This document shows positions 45,958-58,700 of a DNA stretch of 64,000 bases, piece after piece (position 1 is the first letter of the stretch; each line of letters opens with the position of its first letter). Position numbers and translations under genes: made by a program. The notes under the pieces are model-generated. The model was not told where the DNA came from and did not search any database. It was given only the letters and a program-made list of their open reading frames with translations. This DNA is from Zea mays (Eukaryota; Streptophyta; Magnoliopsida; Poales; Poaceae): contig NC_050097.1 in NCBI RefSeq assembly GCF_902167145.1, positions 223,777,034 through 223,841,033 of the forward strand, in the 5' to 3' direction.

Positions 45958-48900
45958 TCAGGGTTGGCTAGCAAAGAGCTCAGGGTATTTGGCCATCAGA
46001 TCATCTTCACGCTCCCAGGTTGCTTCTTCCTCAGAGTGATGATTCCATCTGACTTTGCACATTCTGATGGTCTTCCTTCGGGTGACTCGGTCTGCAACCT
46101 CAAGGATTTGCACTGGCTTCTCAACGTAGGTCAAGTCCTCTTGGACTTCAAGACCTTCCACTGGCAACTGCTCTTCTAGCACACGCAAGCACTTCTTCAA
46201 CTGAGACACATGAAAGACATCATGCACAGCAGACAAATTCTCTGGCAAACTGAGCTGATAGGCCACTTCTCCACGTCTTGCAAGAATCTGATACGGACCA
46301 ATGTAGCGGGGTGCTAGCTTGCCTTTCACTCCGAATCTTCTGACTCCTCTGATCGGTGACACTTTCAGATAGACAAAGTCTCCGACTTCGAAACTCAGTT
46401 CTCTTCTTCTTGTGTCTGCATAGCTTCGCTGCCTCGATTGCGCTATCTTCAGATTCTCTCGGACCATCTTGATGTTCTCTTCAGCTTCAAGTAGAATGTC
46501 TGGCCCAAACACTTGCTTCTCTCCAGGCTGATCCCATTGCAACGGAGTTCTGCAACTCCTTCCATAGAGCGCCTGAAATGGTGACATCTTCAAACTGGCC
46601 TGGTAACTGTTGTTATAGGAAAACTCTGCATAAGGCAATCTCTTATCCCATCCGGACTGATCTCGCAACGCACAGGCTCTCAACATGTCTTCAAGAATTT
46701 GGTTGGTCCTTTCGGTCTGACCATCCGTCTTCGGATGATAAGCTGAACTGAAATTCAGATGCGTGCCCAAGGCTTCATGCAACTGCCGCCAGAAATGAGA
46801 GGTGAACTGCGTTCCTCTGTCTGACACTATCTTCTTTGGCACACCATGAAGACAAACGATCCGAGACATATACAACTCTGCCAATACTGCACTGCTGTAG
46901 TTGGTCTTGACAGGTATGAAGTGGGCTGACTTGGTCAAGCGGTCCACTACTACCTAGATGGAACCGTAGCCGGCTCGAGTGCGAGGCAATCCGACTATGA
47001 AATCCATACCGATTTCGTCCCATTTCCACTGAGGGATCTGCAACGGCTGCAACAATCCAGCTGGTCTCTGGTGCTCTGCCTTAATTCTTCGACAACTATC
47101 GCACATAGCCACATGCTCTACGATTTCCCTCTTCATTCCGTACCACCAAAATTTCTTCTTCAGGTCCTGATACATCTTCTCACTGCCAGGGTGAATCGAA
47201 TAGGCTGTCTCATGAGCTTCCTTAAGGATCAACTCCCGAATGGACTGGACATTGGGAACACACAAGCGGTCTTTGAACCATATCACGCTTTCTGCATCTT
47301 CTCGAAAATCTTTGCCTCTGCCATCTAGAATCAGTCGCCGGATCTCACTGATCTTCTCATCATTCTTCTGCGCTTCTTTAATTTCGCGCTCCAAGGTAGG
47401 TTCCAACTCAACTGTAACTCCTCGCGAATTGTTCAGAAATCCGAGACTCAACCTGTCGAACTCCTTGGCCAACTCATAAGGCATCGGACGAGCGACCATC
47501 AGATTGACTTGACTCTTTCTGCTCAAAGCATCTGCCACTACGTTTGCTTTGCCTGGATGGTAATAAATCTCCAACTCATAGTCTTTGATCAACTCTAACC
47601 ATCTTCGTTGCCTCATGTTCAACTCTGACTGAGTGAATATGTACTTCAGACTCTTGTGGTCTGTGTAAACATCGCATTTCTGTCCATACAGATAGTGCCT
47701 CCATGTCTTTAGTGCGTGAACCACTGCTGCCAACTCTAGATCATGGATTGGGTAGTTCTTCTCATGAACCTTCAATTGTCGGGACGAGTAGGCCACAACT
47801 CTTCCCTCTTGCATCAACACACATCCCAAACCTGTGTAACAAGCATCACAATACACCGAGAAGGGCTTGTGCACATCAGGCAAGACTAGGACAGGCGCTG
47901 TAGTTAACTTCTCTTTTAGCGCTTCAAAGGCCTCTTGGCATTTCTGGGTCCACTTGAACTCAACTTTGTTGCCTAGCAACGCTGTCATAGGTTTCGCAAT
48001 CTTCGAAAACCCTTCAATGAATCGCCGATAATATCCAGCCATTCCAATGAAACTCTTGATTCCTCGGGCATCTGTTGGCGCTTTCCAGTTCAGAATGTCT
48101 GCCACTTTCTTCGGATCCACAGCCAATCCTTCTTTGTTGATTATATGACCCAAGAACAGGACTTCACTGATCCAGAACTCACACTTGCTCAACTTTGCAT
48201 ACAACTGGTGCTCTCGCAATCTCTGCAATACCATCTTCAAATGATCTGCGTGCTCTTCTTCGCTTTGAGAGTAAATCAGAATGTCATCAATGAATACCAC
48301 CACAAACTTATCGAGATAATCCATGAATACACTGTTCATCAAGTTCATAAAGAACGCTGGCGCATTGGTCAAACCAAAAGACATCACTGTGAACTCATAC
48401 AAACCATACTTGGTAATGAATGCCATCTTCGGAATGTCCGAAGGTCGGATCCTGAGCTGATGATAACCTGACCTCAGATCAATCTTGGAGAACACACTGG
48501 CTCCTCTCAACTGGTCGAACAAATCTTCTATTCTGGGCAAAGGGTACTTGTTCTTGATCGTGACCTCATTCAAAGCTCGATAATCAATACACATCCTCTT
48601 GGTGCCATCTTTCTTTTCCACGAACAAGACAGGGGCGGCCCAAGGCGAGGTGCTTGGCCGAATGTAACCTTTCTCTGACAGCTCATCAATCTGCTCCTTA
48701 AGCTCAACCAACTCTGGTCCAGATATTATGTAAGCTCTCTTGAAGATAGGGGCGGTTCCAGGAAGAAGCTCTATGGCAAACTCAACTTTCCGCTCTGGTG
48801 GCATACCCGGTAAGTCCTTTGGAAACACATCTGGGAACTCGGACACAACCCTGATACTCTCAATTGGGTCTGCTTCACTGCTATCGACAGCTAGCTGATA

Positions 48901-50520
48901 ACAACTTCCTTTCTTTGGCTCAGGCAGGACTAACTCGGTCACCACTTCCTCCCCTAGTGGAGACACCAACTTGATGGTCCTTTTATCACAACTGATAACT
49001 GCCTGGTACTTATCTAGCCAATTCATCCCTAGGATGACATCTATTCCCTGAGTACCCATTACTATAAGGTTGGCGGGAAACGCTATCCCCCTTATTTCCA
49101 CACTTATATTCAAACAAATGCTATCGGCTCAAATTCTACCACCGGCTGAGTCAATTTGAATGGGGGTTGGCATGGTAGTAATTGGAAGATTATGTGCTTC
49201 TACCCATGATGCAGTAATGAAAGAATGTGTTGCTCCAGTATCAAATAACACTTCTGCAATATGGGAGTCGACTGGGAACATACCTACTATCATGCCGGGG
49301 GTCTCCTGAACTGCTTCAGCCTCCAAGTGGTTCAGTCTCCCATGATTGTAACGCGGCTGAGAGCGGTTTCCTGCTCCAGGCTGAGGCACATTCTGCTTTA
49401 CTGGGGCATTGGGGCCTGACTGCTGCTGGGCTGCCTTCTTCGGACATTGCATCACCCAGTGGCCTTGCTCTCCATAGTGGAAACATGCTCTGTTTCCAAC
49501 CTGAGCTGGTGCTGCCTGATTGTTCTGCTGGTTTGCTGGGGAAGGAAGACGAGGTGCCTGCTGATTCTGCCTTTGAAACTGACCTCCTGACTGATTGTTC
49601 TGACGGTTCTGGTACTGATGCTGAGGATACTGCCTTTGGAACTGCTGATGCTGCTGAGGTGGACGCTGGTTCTGCCTGAACTGCTGAGGTTGATTGCCTG
49701 AGAAACGAGGACGATTGCTGCTTCCAGGCTGGGGCCCACTGATTTTGCGCTTACGATCCTCCATCTCCTTACGCTTCCTCTCTGTCATGATTGCTCTGTC
49801 AATCAGGTGCTGGAATGTCGGGAAGGTGTGATTCATCAGTTGGTACTGAAGAGGGTCAACCAAGCCTCTCAAGAAACGGTACTGCCGCTTGGCGTCGGTG
49901 TTGACATCTTCAGGAGCATAGCGAGACAGCTGCAGAAATCTGTCCCGGTACTCACTGACAGACAATGGCCCTTGCTTGAGGGCCAGGAACTCCTCCTTCT
50001 TCACAGTCATCAGACCTGCAGGGACATGGTACTGACGAAAGCTTCCTCTGAACTCTTCCCAGGTGATGGCGTCAGGGTGGGCATGGGTAGCGAGGTAAGA
50101 CTCCCACCATGATTGGGCTGCTCCTCTCAACAGACGGGGACCATACAGGACTTTCTCCCTATCATCGCACTGAGCGGTATGCAACTCCCGCTCCACAGTG
50201 CGCAGCCAGTCTTCAGCATCCATGGGGTCAGAAGAATGAGCGAACGTTGGTGGATGACCTCTCATGAATTCAGCACGCTTATCTCTGGGCATCTGAGGCA
50301 TCTGAGGCTGAGGTGGGGCCTGCTGCTGTTGCTGTTGCTGCTGCTGAATGGCGGCCAAAGTCTGACCGATGGCTTGAACTGCCTGAGTCTGCATCAGAAA
50401 CATCTGCTCGATGGACATCGGGGGCGGGGGTGGCAGGTGCTGCTGCTGGGGCACCTCATCCTGCTGAGCGGCTCGCTCCTGTTGAGCACGCCTTCCTCCT
50501 CTGCGCCTGTTCTCTGACAT
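45958..50520 (-). pseudogene. Gag-Pol of element B, unit 1, broken by two stops
   Basis: One frame from MSENRRRGGRR (50520) to the stop at 45958, about 1,520 codons. It is interrupted by TGA at 49129-49131 (inside the protease, just after IQIDSAGGRI) and TAG at 46954-46956 (in the integrase core, where unit 2 has Trp). Order: Gag, a Gln-rich linker, zinc knuckle, protease DTGATHS, reverse transcriptase with FIDDIL, RNase [11 protein letters not shown], integrase, and a C-terminal chromodomain (WNHHSEEEATWE). The zinc knuckle reads CFHYGEQGHWVMQC: the second Cys is Tyr (TAT at 49474-49476, expected TGT). All three lesions fit C-to-T or G-to-A change. Without readthrough it would yield Gag only, so it is probably non-autonomous now. 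Confidence 0.9.
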
Positions 50521-50935
50521 CTGCAGAATGCAACCACACATCAGAACTGATCTGGCAAATCTTGCAGCATAAGAAAAGAGTATAGAATTCTTCAACAGCA
50601 TTGAACAGATGAGCATCTTCACTGATCTCCAACACAGACCACCCAGCTTCTCAGATAAAGAGGAAAGTGGAATAAAAGGTTTCCCAACTATATAACTAAC
50701 TCCATTAACATAATAGGTAAACCAAAATGCAGGGGATACCCACACTCTGGCGACAGTCATTACAAAGATTCAAACCAAACATAGTTCATCATGACAAACA
50801 TAAATGCACAGGATATAGCAAACTACCCTGTCTAACTAAGACTAACTAAGAGCAAGACTAACGCTAAAACTGAGACTAAGACTAAGAGTAAAACTTCTGT
50901 ATTAAGCACTTATTACAAGACTCCACGCTGACAAT

Positions 50936-51949
50936 CTATGGTTCCAAGTCTATCTTGGTCTTGCAGTCGGGGTTGCCATAAGACTGGTGTCCACGCCGAG
51001 GTGAGCGGTACGGGTGCTGAGTCCCGACGGGAGCGGGGGAACCATCATCCAGGTGACGACGTTCCGCGCGCTCAGCCCGCAGCAGGGCGATCTCAGCACG
51101 AGCCCTACTCAGCTCATCTAATGCATGGTCCAGCTCTGTGTTTAGCACGGCGGCTAGGTTGACTTTGCTGCTCAACCTAGGATTGTCCTCACCGACAGGT
51201 GAGACAATCACGCCTCCTGTGCTGCCAGATGGACGGCGGGGGTAATACTTCAGGTCAAGACCGTCAGCTACCCCACCGAAAACTGAGCAGTAGTGTGAAA
51301 GCGCACGCCGTGCAGCATCTTGCATGGCTGCCTCAGCTGAGTCCCGCTCAGAGATAGAATAGTGCTCTGAGCAGACCTCAGCACCCTGGAGATTGTTCTC
51401 CGGACGGCGCACCAAGCAGGTCGCCTCCCAGCGGTCCGGGTAGACCCCGCGACTATGCTGGTAGACCACACAGCGATACTCGATGGACCAAGTACGCCGG
51501 TTAAGTGCCCGACGTAGCAGGGTGTCGAGCGCGTCGTGGAAGTGACACCCGCGAGCAGCGTCGCGAGTGATGGGTCGAGCAACCCATCCTTCCGGCTCAT
51601 GGTTAGCAGAGAAGTCGGTGTCGTGGCTCGAGCTGTCGTCGCCACCTCCGTCGTCTGGGTCTCCTCCAGTAGCTACTCCAGAAGCTGGGACGCCCAGTGG
51701 TGGTGCAGGGGGCGCCTCCAGAGGAAGCACAGGGGAGCAGCTCCTCACGGACTCTATCTCCTGCTGGAGCGAGAAGGAAGAGCCCTGCTGCTCCTGTCGT
51801 CGACGTTCCTGCTCCTCACGCAGGCGGTGGTGCAGTCTCTCCAAGTGGCTGGACTGTCCGGCTACGGGACGGCGAAGCGGACGCTCAGCAAGGCGGGAGG
51901 GTAAGAAGGGGATGACGGACTTTCGTGCAGTGTGTCTAAGTCGAGCCAT
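50936..51949 (-). CDS. Extra ORF upstream of gag in element B, unit 1 (337 aa)
   Basis: Sense-strand ORF between PBS and gag, starting MARLRHTARKSVIPFLPSR. Layout: an Arg-rich N-terminus with a helical REEQERRRQEQQ stretch; an acidic low-complexity linker (GGDPDDGGGDDSSSHD); a compact middle region (about 130-225) with WSIEYRCVVYQ, then YPDRWEATCLVRRP, then SEHYSI, and the helix DSAEAAMQDAARRALSHYC; and a C-terminal coiled coil (LNTELDHALDELSRARAEIA). The middle resembles a divergent dsRNA-binding fold by eye: strands followed by an Ala-rich helix. It shares pattern with the extra ORF of element A. Neither copy has a stop although gag-pol has several. Function unknown. Confidence 0.75.
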   Translation of the reverse strand: MARLRHTARKSVIPFLPSRLAERPLRRPVAGQSSHLERLHHRLREEQERRRQEQQGSSFSLQQEIESVRSCSPVLPLEAPPAPPLGVPASGVATGGDPDDGGGDDSSSHDTDFSANHEPEGWVARPITRDAARGCHFHDALDTLLRRALNRRTWSIEYRCVVYQHSRGVYPDRWEATCLVRRPENNLQGAEVCSEHYSISERDSAEAAMQDAARRALSHYCSVFGGVADGLDLKYYPRRPSGSTGGVIVSPVGEDNPRLSSKVNLAAVLNTELDHALDELSRARAEIALLRAERAERRHLDDGSPAPVGTQHPYRSPRRGHQSYGNPDCKTKIDLEP

Positions 51950-52194
51950 CTACAAAAAAACATCGCAAGCAAAAGGGTGAGAACAGAAGTAATATGACCA
52001 GCAAATAATGAATCATAAGTAAATGAAGGATTAGAATAAAACATGATTTTCAGCAAGGTATAATATATAGTAGAACATAGGTTTGGTCGGTATGACCAAC
52101 TTTTGAAGGGATATCAAAGTCAAGGCAGGGACAGAGGTCTATAGTCCTTAGAACGACCATTCTATTCTAGGTTAGCGGTCCTACAGTCAGCACG

Positions 52195-52206
52195 ACTTTG
52201 ATACCA
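52195..52206 (-). other. Primer-binding site of element B, unit 1
   Basis: TGGTATCAAAGT on the minus strand, 4 nt from the LTR. It matches 10 of 12 bases of the initiator tRNA-Met complement. Unit 2 has TGGTATCAAAGC (11 of 12), so this copy has one extra change. Confidence 0.75.
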
Positions 52207-52210
52207 CTTA

Positions 52211-55200
52211 TGTCACACCCGGTTTTAGAAGGCAAACCGAATGCGAACCATGTACGTGCCAGGATCAGTTATTCACGTACACAGCAGTTACATAACATGG
52301 ACATCATCACACAGTGCTCAAAATAGTATTAAAAGGGAATAATAGTCGATTACATCATACGTCTGAGACGTCCATATAGTTCTTACAATAAATCAAAGTG
52401 CGGAAAAGAAACGTAGATAAACGCGGCCTTCACAGGCAGCCGACTGGGGGTTGCCGCTAACCCACACCTAGAACTCGTCGTAGTCTTGGAACTCCTGGAA
52501 GTCTCCTTCCACAACTTCATCTTCGCCTGAGTAGTGGTTGCAATGCTGACAACCTGGGGATGGGGGGGTTTGGTGTGTAGAGCAAGGGTGAGTACACATC
52601 AACATACTCAGCAAGTATCCTGTTTGGCTGTAGTGGACTAGCTTTATGTGGAGATAAGTCAAGCAGTTGCTTTTAGTTGGTCAGATTATTATTTACTGAT
52701 AGAAAGCCAAGTTTTAGCATTAACCCAAGTTATTAGTCCGATGTACCCTTTCCAAATGGAAAGAATACCACTTACCAGCACCATAGTCACAACCAGAATA
52801 CTTCGATCTCATAGCCACCTGTACCATAATGTCTCTGATCAAGTACCACTAATCACTGGAGCTCCCTTGGCCGCTCATAACCGCGAGCACGGCTGATATA
52901 TCAGTTTTCAAACACTCTGCAGAGGTTGTGCACTTTACCCACAAGCCGTGATTCCCTTTCTGCCCGGAGAGAGCTACTCCCCATTGACCACTACCTAGGT
53001 GGCCTAGCAGGGCATCACTACGTAGCCTTTACAAAGATTCCTCGGGGCTGTAGCCACCCGTTAGGTTTCCTAAATGCACCGCACTCCTCCCCAAGGGGCG
53101 AACCCAAACTTGGCAGAGCGAGCCGCATACACCGAGCCCCATTGACGGCACGACGGCTAAGTGAACTACATCCCGGATCCTCTAATTATTCAGCTAAGGG
53201 CACCCCATTCTACCCTCATGGTTGCACTGTTTTCCCGGGCGGTCATCCATAGAACAGGTCCTTACGGAGAGGCACTCGAGAAACCGCTCGAGCCCCCTTG
53301 AATACCACAAGTACAACATCATAATAAGAGAAGGGAAAACAGCATATCATAGATAATCTCATCATGTTCATTGATTAGAGTTAAGCAATAGCATAAAGCT
53401 AGGTAATAATAATCCAACCCAAATAGGTAATCAAGGACATGGATAACAAAAGCTAGTCAATCCTTAGGTATAAATGTGTAAAGCGGGAGGTGAATTAAAG
53501 AATGAATAGGACAGAGATAGGTCAAGGGACACTTGCCTCCACCAACCGGCGGCTGCTCAGGGGCTTCTCCTGCGGGTTCTTCGGGTTCCTCGATCAGGTC
53601 GCTCTCTATGCGAACACAATCATACATTCACATTTCAAAACAGAAAGATAAACAATACACCATACAAGAAGGTGAAACCCAAAATCATACACACGACGTA
53701 TGGCTTAGCGCTAACGACCATTTGTAGTAGTGAGAATGACATAACTCTTACCATAATCGACAACTCGCTATGTTCATGTTTGGTGAAAGAATGAACTTAA
53801 ACACTTCATTTCATGTAGTTATAATAACTGATATTTAATGCAGGTGCAACTATGATTAATATCTAAGCATAATTAATTCTACGTTTAGCTAATGTGTCGC
53901 TCCCTAACATGAACCGATCAATATTAGCAAACTTAGGTGGTGTAGGGAGTCGTCGTGCGAAACTACGCATAACGAGAGCCTAAACATGCGTGTTATCACG
54001 TGCACAAAGCTACAAGCCACTACACATGTGATTATCGTGCGCACGGGTTGGCTGTGCCCCGTACAAGCCGATGCAAGCGAGTCGGGGATGGACCAGCCAC
54101 GCGCGCGAGCGGGTCGCCACGAGCAAACCGCACATGCTGCTGTGAGCGCGCTACGGACGAACTAAGACGCAAGAGGCACTCTACGTTGAGCGGGGGCCGC
54201 GAACGCGCCACACCGGAGGTCGCGAACGCGCTGCGAACGCGAGCAGCGGGCACGCCGTGGACGAGCTGCGCGGGCGGGCTGCGCCGGGCGGCCACGGGCA
54301 CGCCACGCCGCCACGCCGAGGCCGGGCGTAGGCCGCGACGGGCGCGCAGGGGGCAGGGCTAGGGACGCAGGGGGCGCCGGGGACGCCGGGGCGCGCCGGC
54401 GAGCCGCGGACGAGGCCGCGAAGTCGCGCGCAGGCTGGGGCCGGGCCGACCATGGGCGGGCGAGCCACCATGGCCGCGTGCAAGGCCGAGCCGGGGCCGC
54501 GGCGGGCACGCCGCGCCGGGCGAGCCGGGGGCCGCTGGCGGGTACGCCGCGCTGGGCCGCGCCGGGCAGACGGACGCGAGGGAGGAGGGGGTTGGGGCGA
54601 GCGGACGCGCGAGCGCGCCACGCCGGACCCGCGGGCGAGCCGCCGAGGCCAGGGCGGGGACGCAGGGGGCGCCGGGGACGCCGGGCGCCGCGCCGGCGAG
54701 CCGGGCCGAGCGCCACCGTGCCGAGCACGGGTGGGCGAGGCCGGCGGACGAGCGCGCGCGGGCGGGGCGGGATTCATCGCGCCGCGCGAGGGCGCCGGGC
54801 CGCCATGGCTGGTCGAGCCGAGGGGAGGGTCGGGGCGGACGGGCCAGGGCGGGGCGCCGGGGTCGCCATGGCTGGTCGAGCCGAGGGGAGGGTCGGGGCG
54901 GACGGGCCAGGGCGGGGCGCCGGGGTCGCCATGGCCGGCGAGCCGAGGCCGGGGCGAGCGCGCCATTGGCGCGGGGAGGGCGCCGACGAGCTCGGGGAAG
55001 GGGGAGGGAGGGGAGAGAGAAGGGGAGAGGGGAGGGAGGGGCTCACCGCAGGCGGGGATCGGCGGCGGCGGCGGCGGTTCCGGGCGAGCAGCAGGGGATC
55101 GGGGTGAGCGATTTGCGCGAGAGAGAGAGAGAGAAAAACACGAGGTCATGGGAGGGAGGAGATGAACAGGGGGCGACTACGGGGCTTACAGGCGGGCCCC

Positions 55201-55735
55201 ACGGGGAAGGCGGCGGCGGCTGAGCGATTGCTCAGCGCGCACGCGTGCGACGGGTACGGGCAAGCCGCTAGGCGGCTGGGCCGCGAGTCGGCCGGCCCGT
55301 GGGCCGCGCGGGGGGGAAAAACGGGGGGCCGACTGGGCCGCGCCAGCCGTCGAGCTGGGCCGCAAGCCGGCCAGCCGGCCCAGGAGAGGGGGCGCGAGAG
55401 GGGGGGAAAGGGGCCAGGCTGGGCCGCGCGCAGGAGAAACGGCCCAAAAGAGGAGAAGGGGGGTTTTTTCTATTTATTTTTCCCTATTCTAGCCATAATA
55501 CACCACTAGAATGCATGATTCACACACTCTCTCAATCAAACAACGAAAAAATTCGTGATCCAACATGATGCAACAAACAAAATAGAAAATCTCTACAGTT
55601 TATTATTATCATATGACTTGAAATTTTGGAAATAGGTAGGGTTTTTGCGAAAAGAAAGGGGAAAGAGGTAACGCCCGAATTTAGCGAGCGATATAGAAAG
55701 AGAAAAAAAATCAACTCGGAATTCGGGGCGTTACA
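52211..55735 (-). repeat. LTR 2 of element B (shared middle LTR, 3,525 bp)
   Basis: Same limits as LTR 1. Private differences against both other LTRs in the first 2 kb are CCACAACTTC, GAGTAGTGG, TTCCTCGGG, CAGCATATC and AAAGATAAAC, all G-to-A or C-to-T. Against LTR 1 I counted roughly 27 differences in all, concentrated in the CpG-rich block (about 54,200-55,450). The 63-bp tandem repeat is present here too (54805 and 54868). Confidence 0.92.
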
Positions 55736-55771
55736 AACCTATCCCCCTTAAAAGAATCTCGCCCTCGAGAT

Positions 55772-58700
55772 TCAGGGTTGGCTAGCAAAGAGCTCAGGGT
55801 ATTTGGCCATCAGATCATCTTCACGCTCCCAGGTTGCTTCTTCCTCAGAGTGATGATTCCATCTGACTTTGCACATTCTGATGGTCTTCCTTCGGGTGAC
55901 TCGGTCTACAACCTCAAGGATTTGCACTGGCTTCTCAACGTAGGTCAAGTCCTCTTGGACTTCAAGACCTTCCACTGGCAACTGCTCTTCTAGCACACGC
56001 AAGCACTTCTTCAACTGAGACACATGAAAGACATCATGCACAGCAGACAAATTCTCTGGCAAACTGAGCTGATAGGCCACTTCTCCACGTCTTGCAAGAA
56101 TCTGATACGGACCAATGTAGCGGGGTGCTAGCTTGCCTTTCACTCCGAATCTTCTGACTCCTCTGATCGGTGACACTTTCAGATAGACAAAGTCTTCGAC
56201 TTCGAAACTCAGTTCTCTTCTTCTTGTGTCTGCATAGCTTCGCTGCCTCGATTGCTCTATCTTCAGATTCTCTCGGACCATCTTGATGTTCTCTTCAGCT
56301 TCAAGTAGAATGTCTGGCCCAAACACTTGCTTCTCTCCAGGCTGATCCCATTGCAACGGAGTTCTGCAACTCCTTCCATAGAGCGCCTGAAATGGTGACA
56401 TCTTCAAACTGGCCTGGTAACTGTTGTTATAGGAAAACTCTGCATAAGGCAATCTCTTATCCCATCCGGACTGATCTCGCAACGCACAGGCTCTCAACAT
56501 GTCTTCAAGAATTTGGTTGGTCCTTTCGGTCTGACCATCCGTCTTCGGATGATAAGCTGAACTGAAATTCAGATGCGTGCCCAAGGCTTCATGCAACTGC
56601 CGCCAGAAATGAGAGGTGAACTGCATTCCTCTGTCTGACACTATCTTCTTTGGCACACCATGAAGACAAACGATCCGAGACATATACAACTCTGCCAATA
56701 CTGCACTGCTGTAGTTGGTCTTGACAAGTATGAAGTGGGCTGACTTGGTCAAGCGGTCCACTACTACCCAGATGGAACCGTAGCCGGCTCGAGTGCGAGG
56801 CAATCCGACTATGAAATCCATACCGATTTCGTCCCATTTCCACTGAGGGATCTACAACGGCTGCAACAATCCAGCTGGTCTCTGGTGCTCTGCCTTAATT
56901 CTTCGACAACTATCGCACATAGCCACATGCTCTGCGATTTCCCTCTTCATTTCGTACCACCAAAATTTCTTCTTCAGGTCCTGATACATCTTCTCACTGC
57001 CAGGGTGAATCGAATAGGCTGTCTCATGAGCTTCCTTAAGGATCAACTCCCGAATGGACTGGACATTGGGAACACACAAGCGGTCTTTGAACCATATCAC
57101 GCTTTCTGCATCTTCTCGAAAATCTTTGCCTCTGCCATCTAGAATCAGTCGCCGGATCTCACTGATCTTCTCATCATTCTTCTACGCTTCTTTAATTTCG
57201 CGCTCCAAGGTAGGTTCCAACTCAACTGTAACTCCTCGCGAATTGTTCAGAAATCCGAGACTCAACCTGTCGAACTCCTTGGCCAACTCATAAGGCATCG
57301 GACGAGCGACCATCAGATTGACTTGACTCTTTCTGCTCAAAGCATCTGCCACTACGTTTGCTTTGCCTGGATGGTAATGAATCTCCAACTCATAGTCTTT
57401 GATCAACTCTAACCATCTTCGTTGCCTCATGTTCAACTCTGACTGAGTGAATATGTACTTCAGACTCTTGTGGTCTGTGTAAACATCGCATTTCTGTCCA
57501 TACAGATAGTGCCTCCATGTCTTCAGTGCGTGAACCACTGCTGCCAACTCTAGATCATGGATTGGGTAGTTCTTCTCATGAACCTTCAATTGTCGGGACG
57601 AGTAGGCCACAACTCTTCCCTCTTGCATCAACACACATCCCAAACCTGTGTAACAAGCATCACAATACACCGAGAAGGGCTTGTGCACATCAGGCAAGAC
57701 TAGGACAGGCGCTGTAGTTAACTTCTCTTTTAGCGCTTCAAAGGCCTCTTGGCATTTCTGGGTCCACTTGAACTCAACTTTGTTGCCTAGCAACGCTGTC
57801 ATAGGTTTCGCAATCTTCGAAAACCCTTCAATGAATCGCCGATAATATCCAGCCATTCCAATGAAACTCTTGATTCCTCGGGCATCTGTTGGCGCTTTCC
57901 AGTTCAGAATGTCTGCCACTTTCTTCGGATCCACAGCCAATCCTTCTTTGTTGATTATATGACCCAAGAACAGGACTTCACTGATCCAGAACTCACACTT
58001 GCTCAACTTTGCATACAACTGGTGCTCTCGCAATCTCTGCAATACCATCTTCAAATGATCTGCGTGCTCTTCTTCGCTTTGAGAGTAAATCAGAATGTCA
58101 TCAATGAATACCACCACAAACTTATCGAGATAATCCATGAATACACTGTTCATCAAGTTCATAAAGAACGCTGGCGCATTGGTCAAACCAAAAGACATCA
58201 CTGTGAACTCATACAAACCATACTTGGTAATGAATGCCATCTTCGGAATGTCCGAAGGTCGGATCCTGAGCTGATGATAACCTGACCTCAGATCAATCTT
58301 GGAGAACACACTGGCTCCTCTCAACTGGTCGAACAAATCTTCTATTCTGGGCAAAGGGTACTTGTTCTTGATCGTGACCTCATTCAAAGCTCGATAATCA
58401 ATACACATCCTCTTGGTGCCATCTTTCTTTTCCACGAACAAGACAGGGGCGGCCCAAGGCGAGGTGCTTGGCCGAATGTAACCTTTCTCTGACAGCTCAT
58501 CAATCTGCTCCTTAAGCTCAACCAACTCTGGTCCAGATATTCTGTAAGCTCTCTTGAAGATAGGGGCGGTTCCAGGAAGAAGCTCTATGGCAAACTCAAC
58601 TTTCCGCTCTGGTGGCATACCCGGTAAGTCCTTTGGAAACACATCTGGGAACTCGGACACAACCCTGATACTCTCAATTGGGTCTGCTTCACTGCTATCG

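Noticed and set aside
49227..50585. Plus-strand ORFs opposite gag of B (also at 59041-60399)
   Set aside because: Leu/Ala-rich antisense readings of the Gln/Pro-rich gag; no support.
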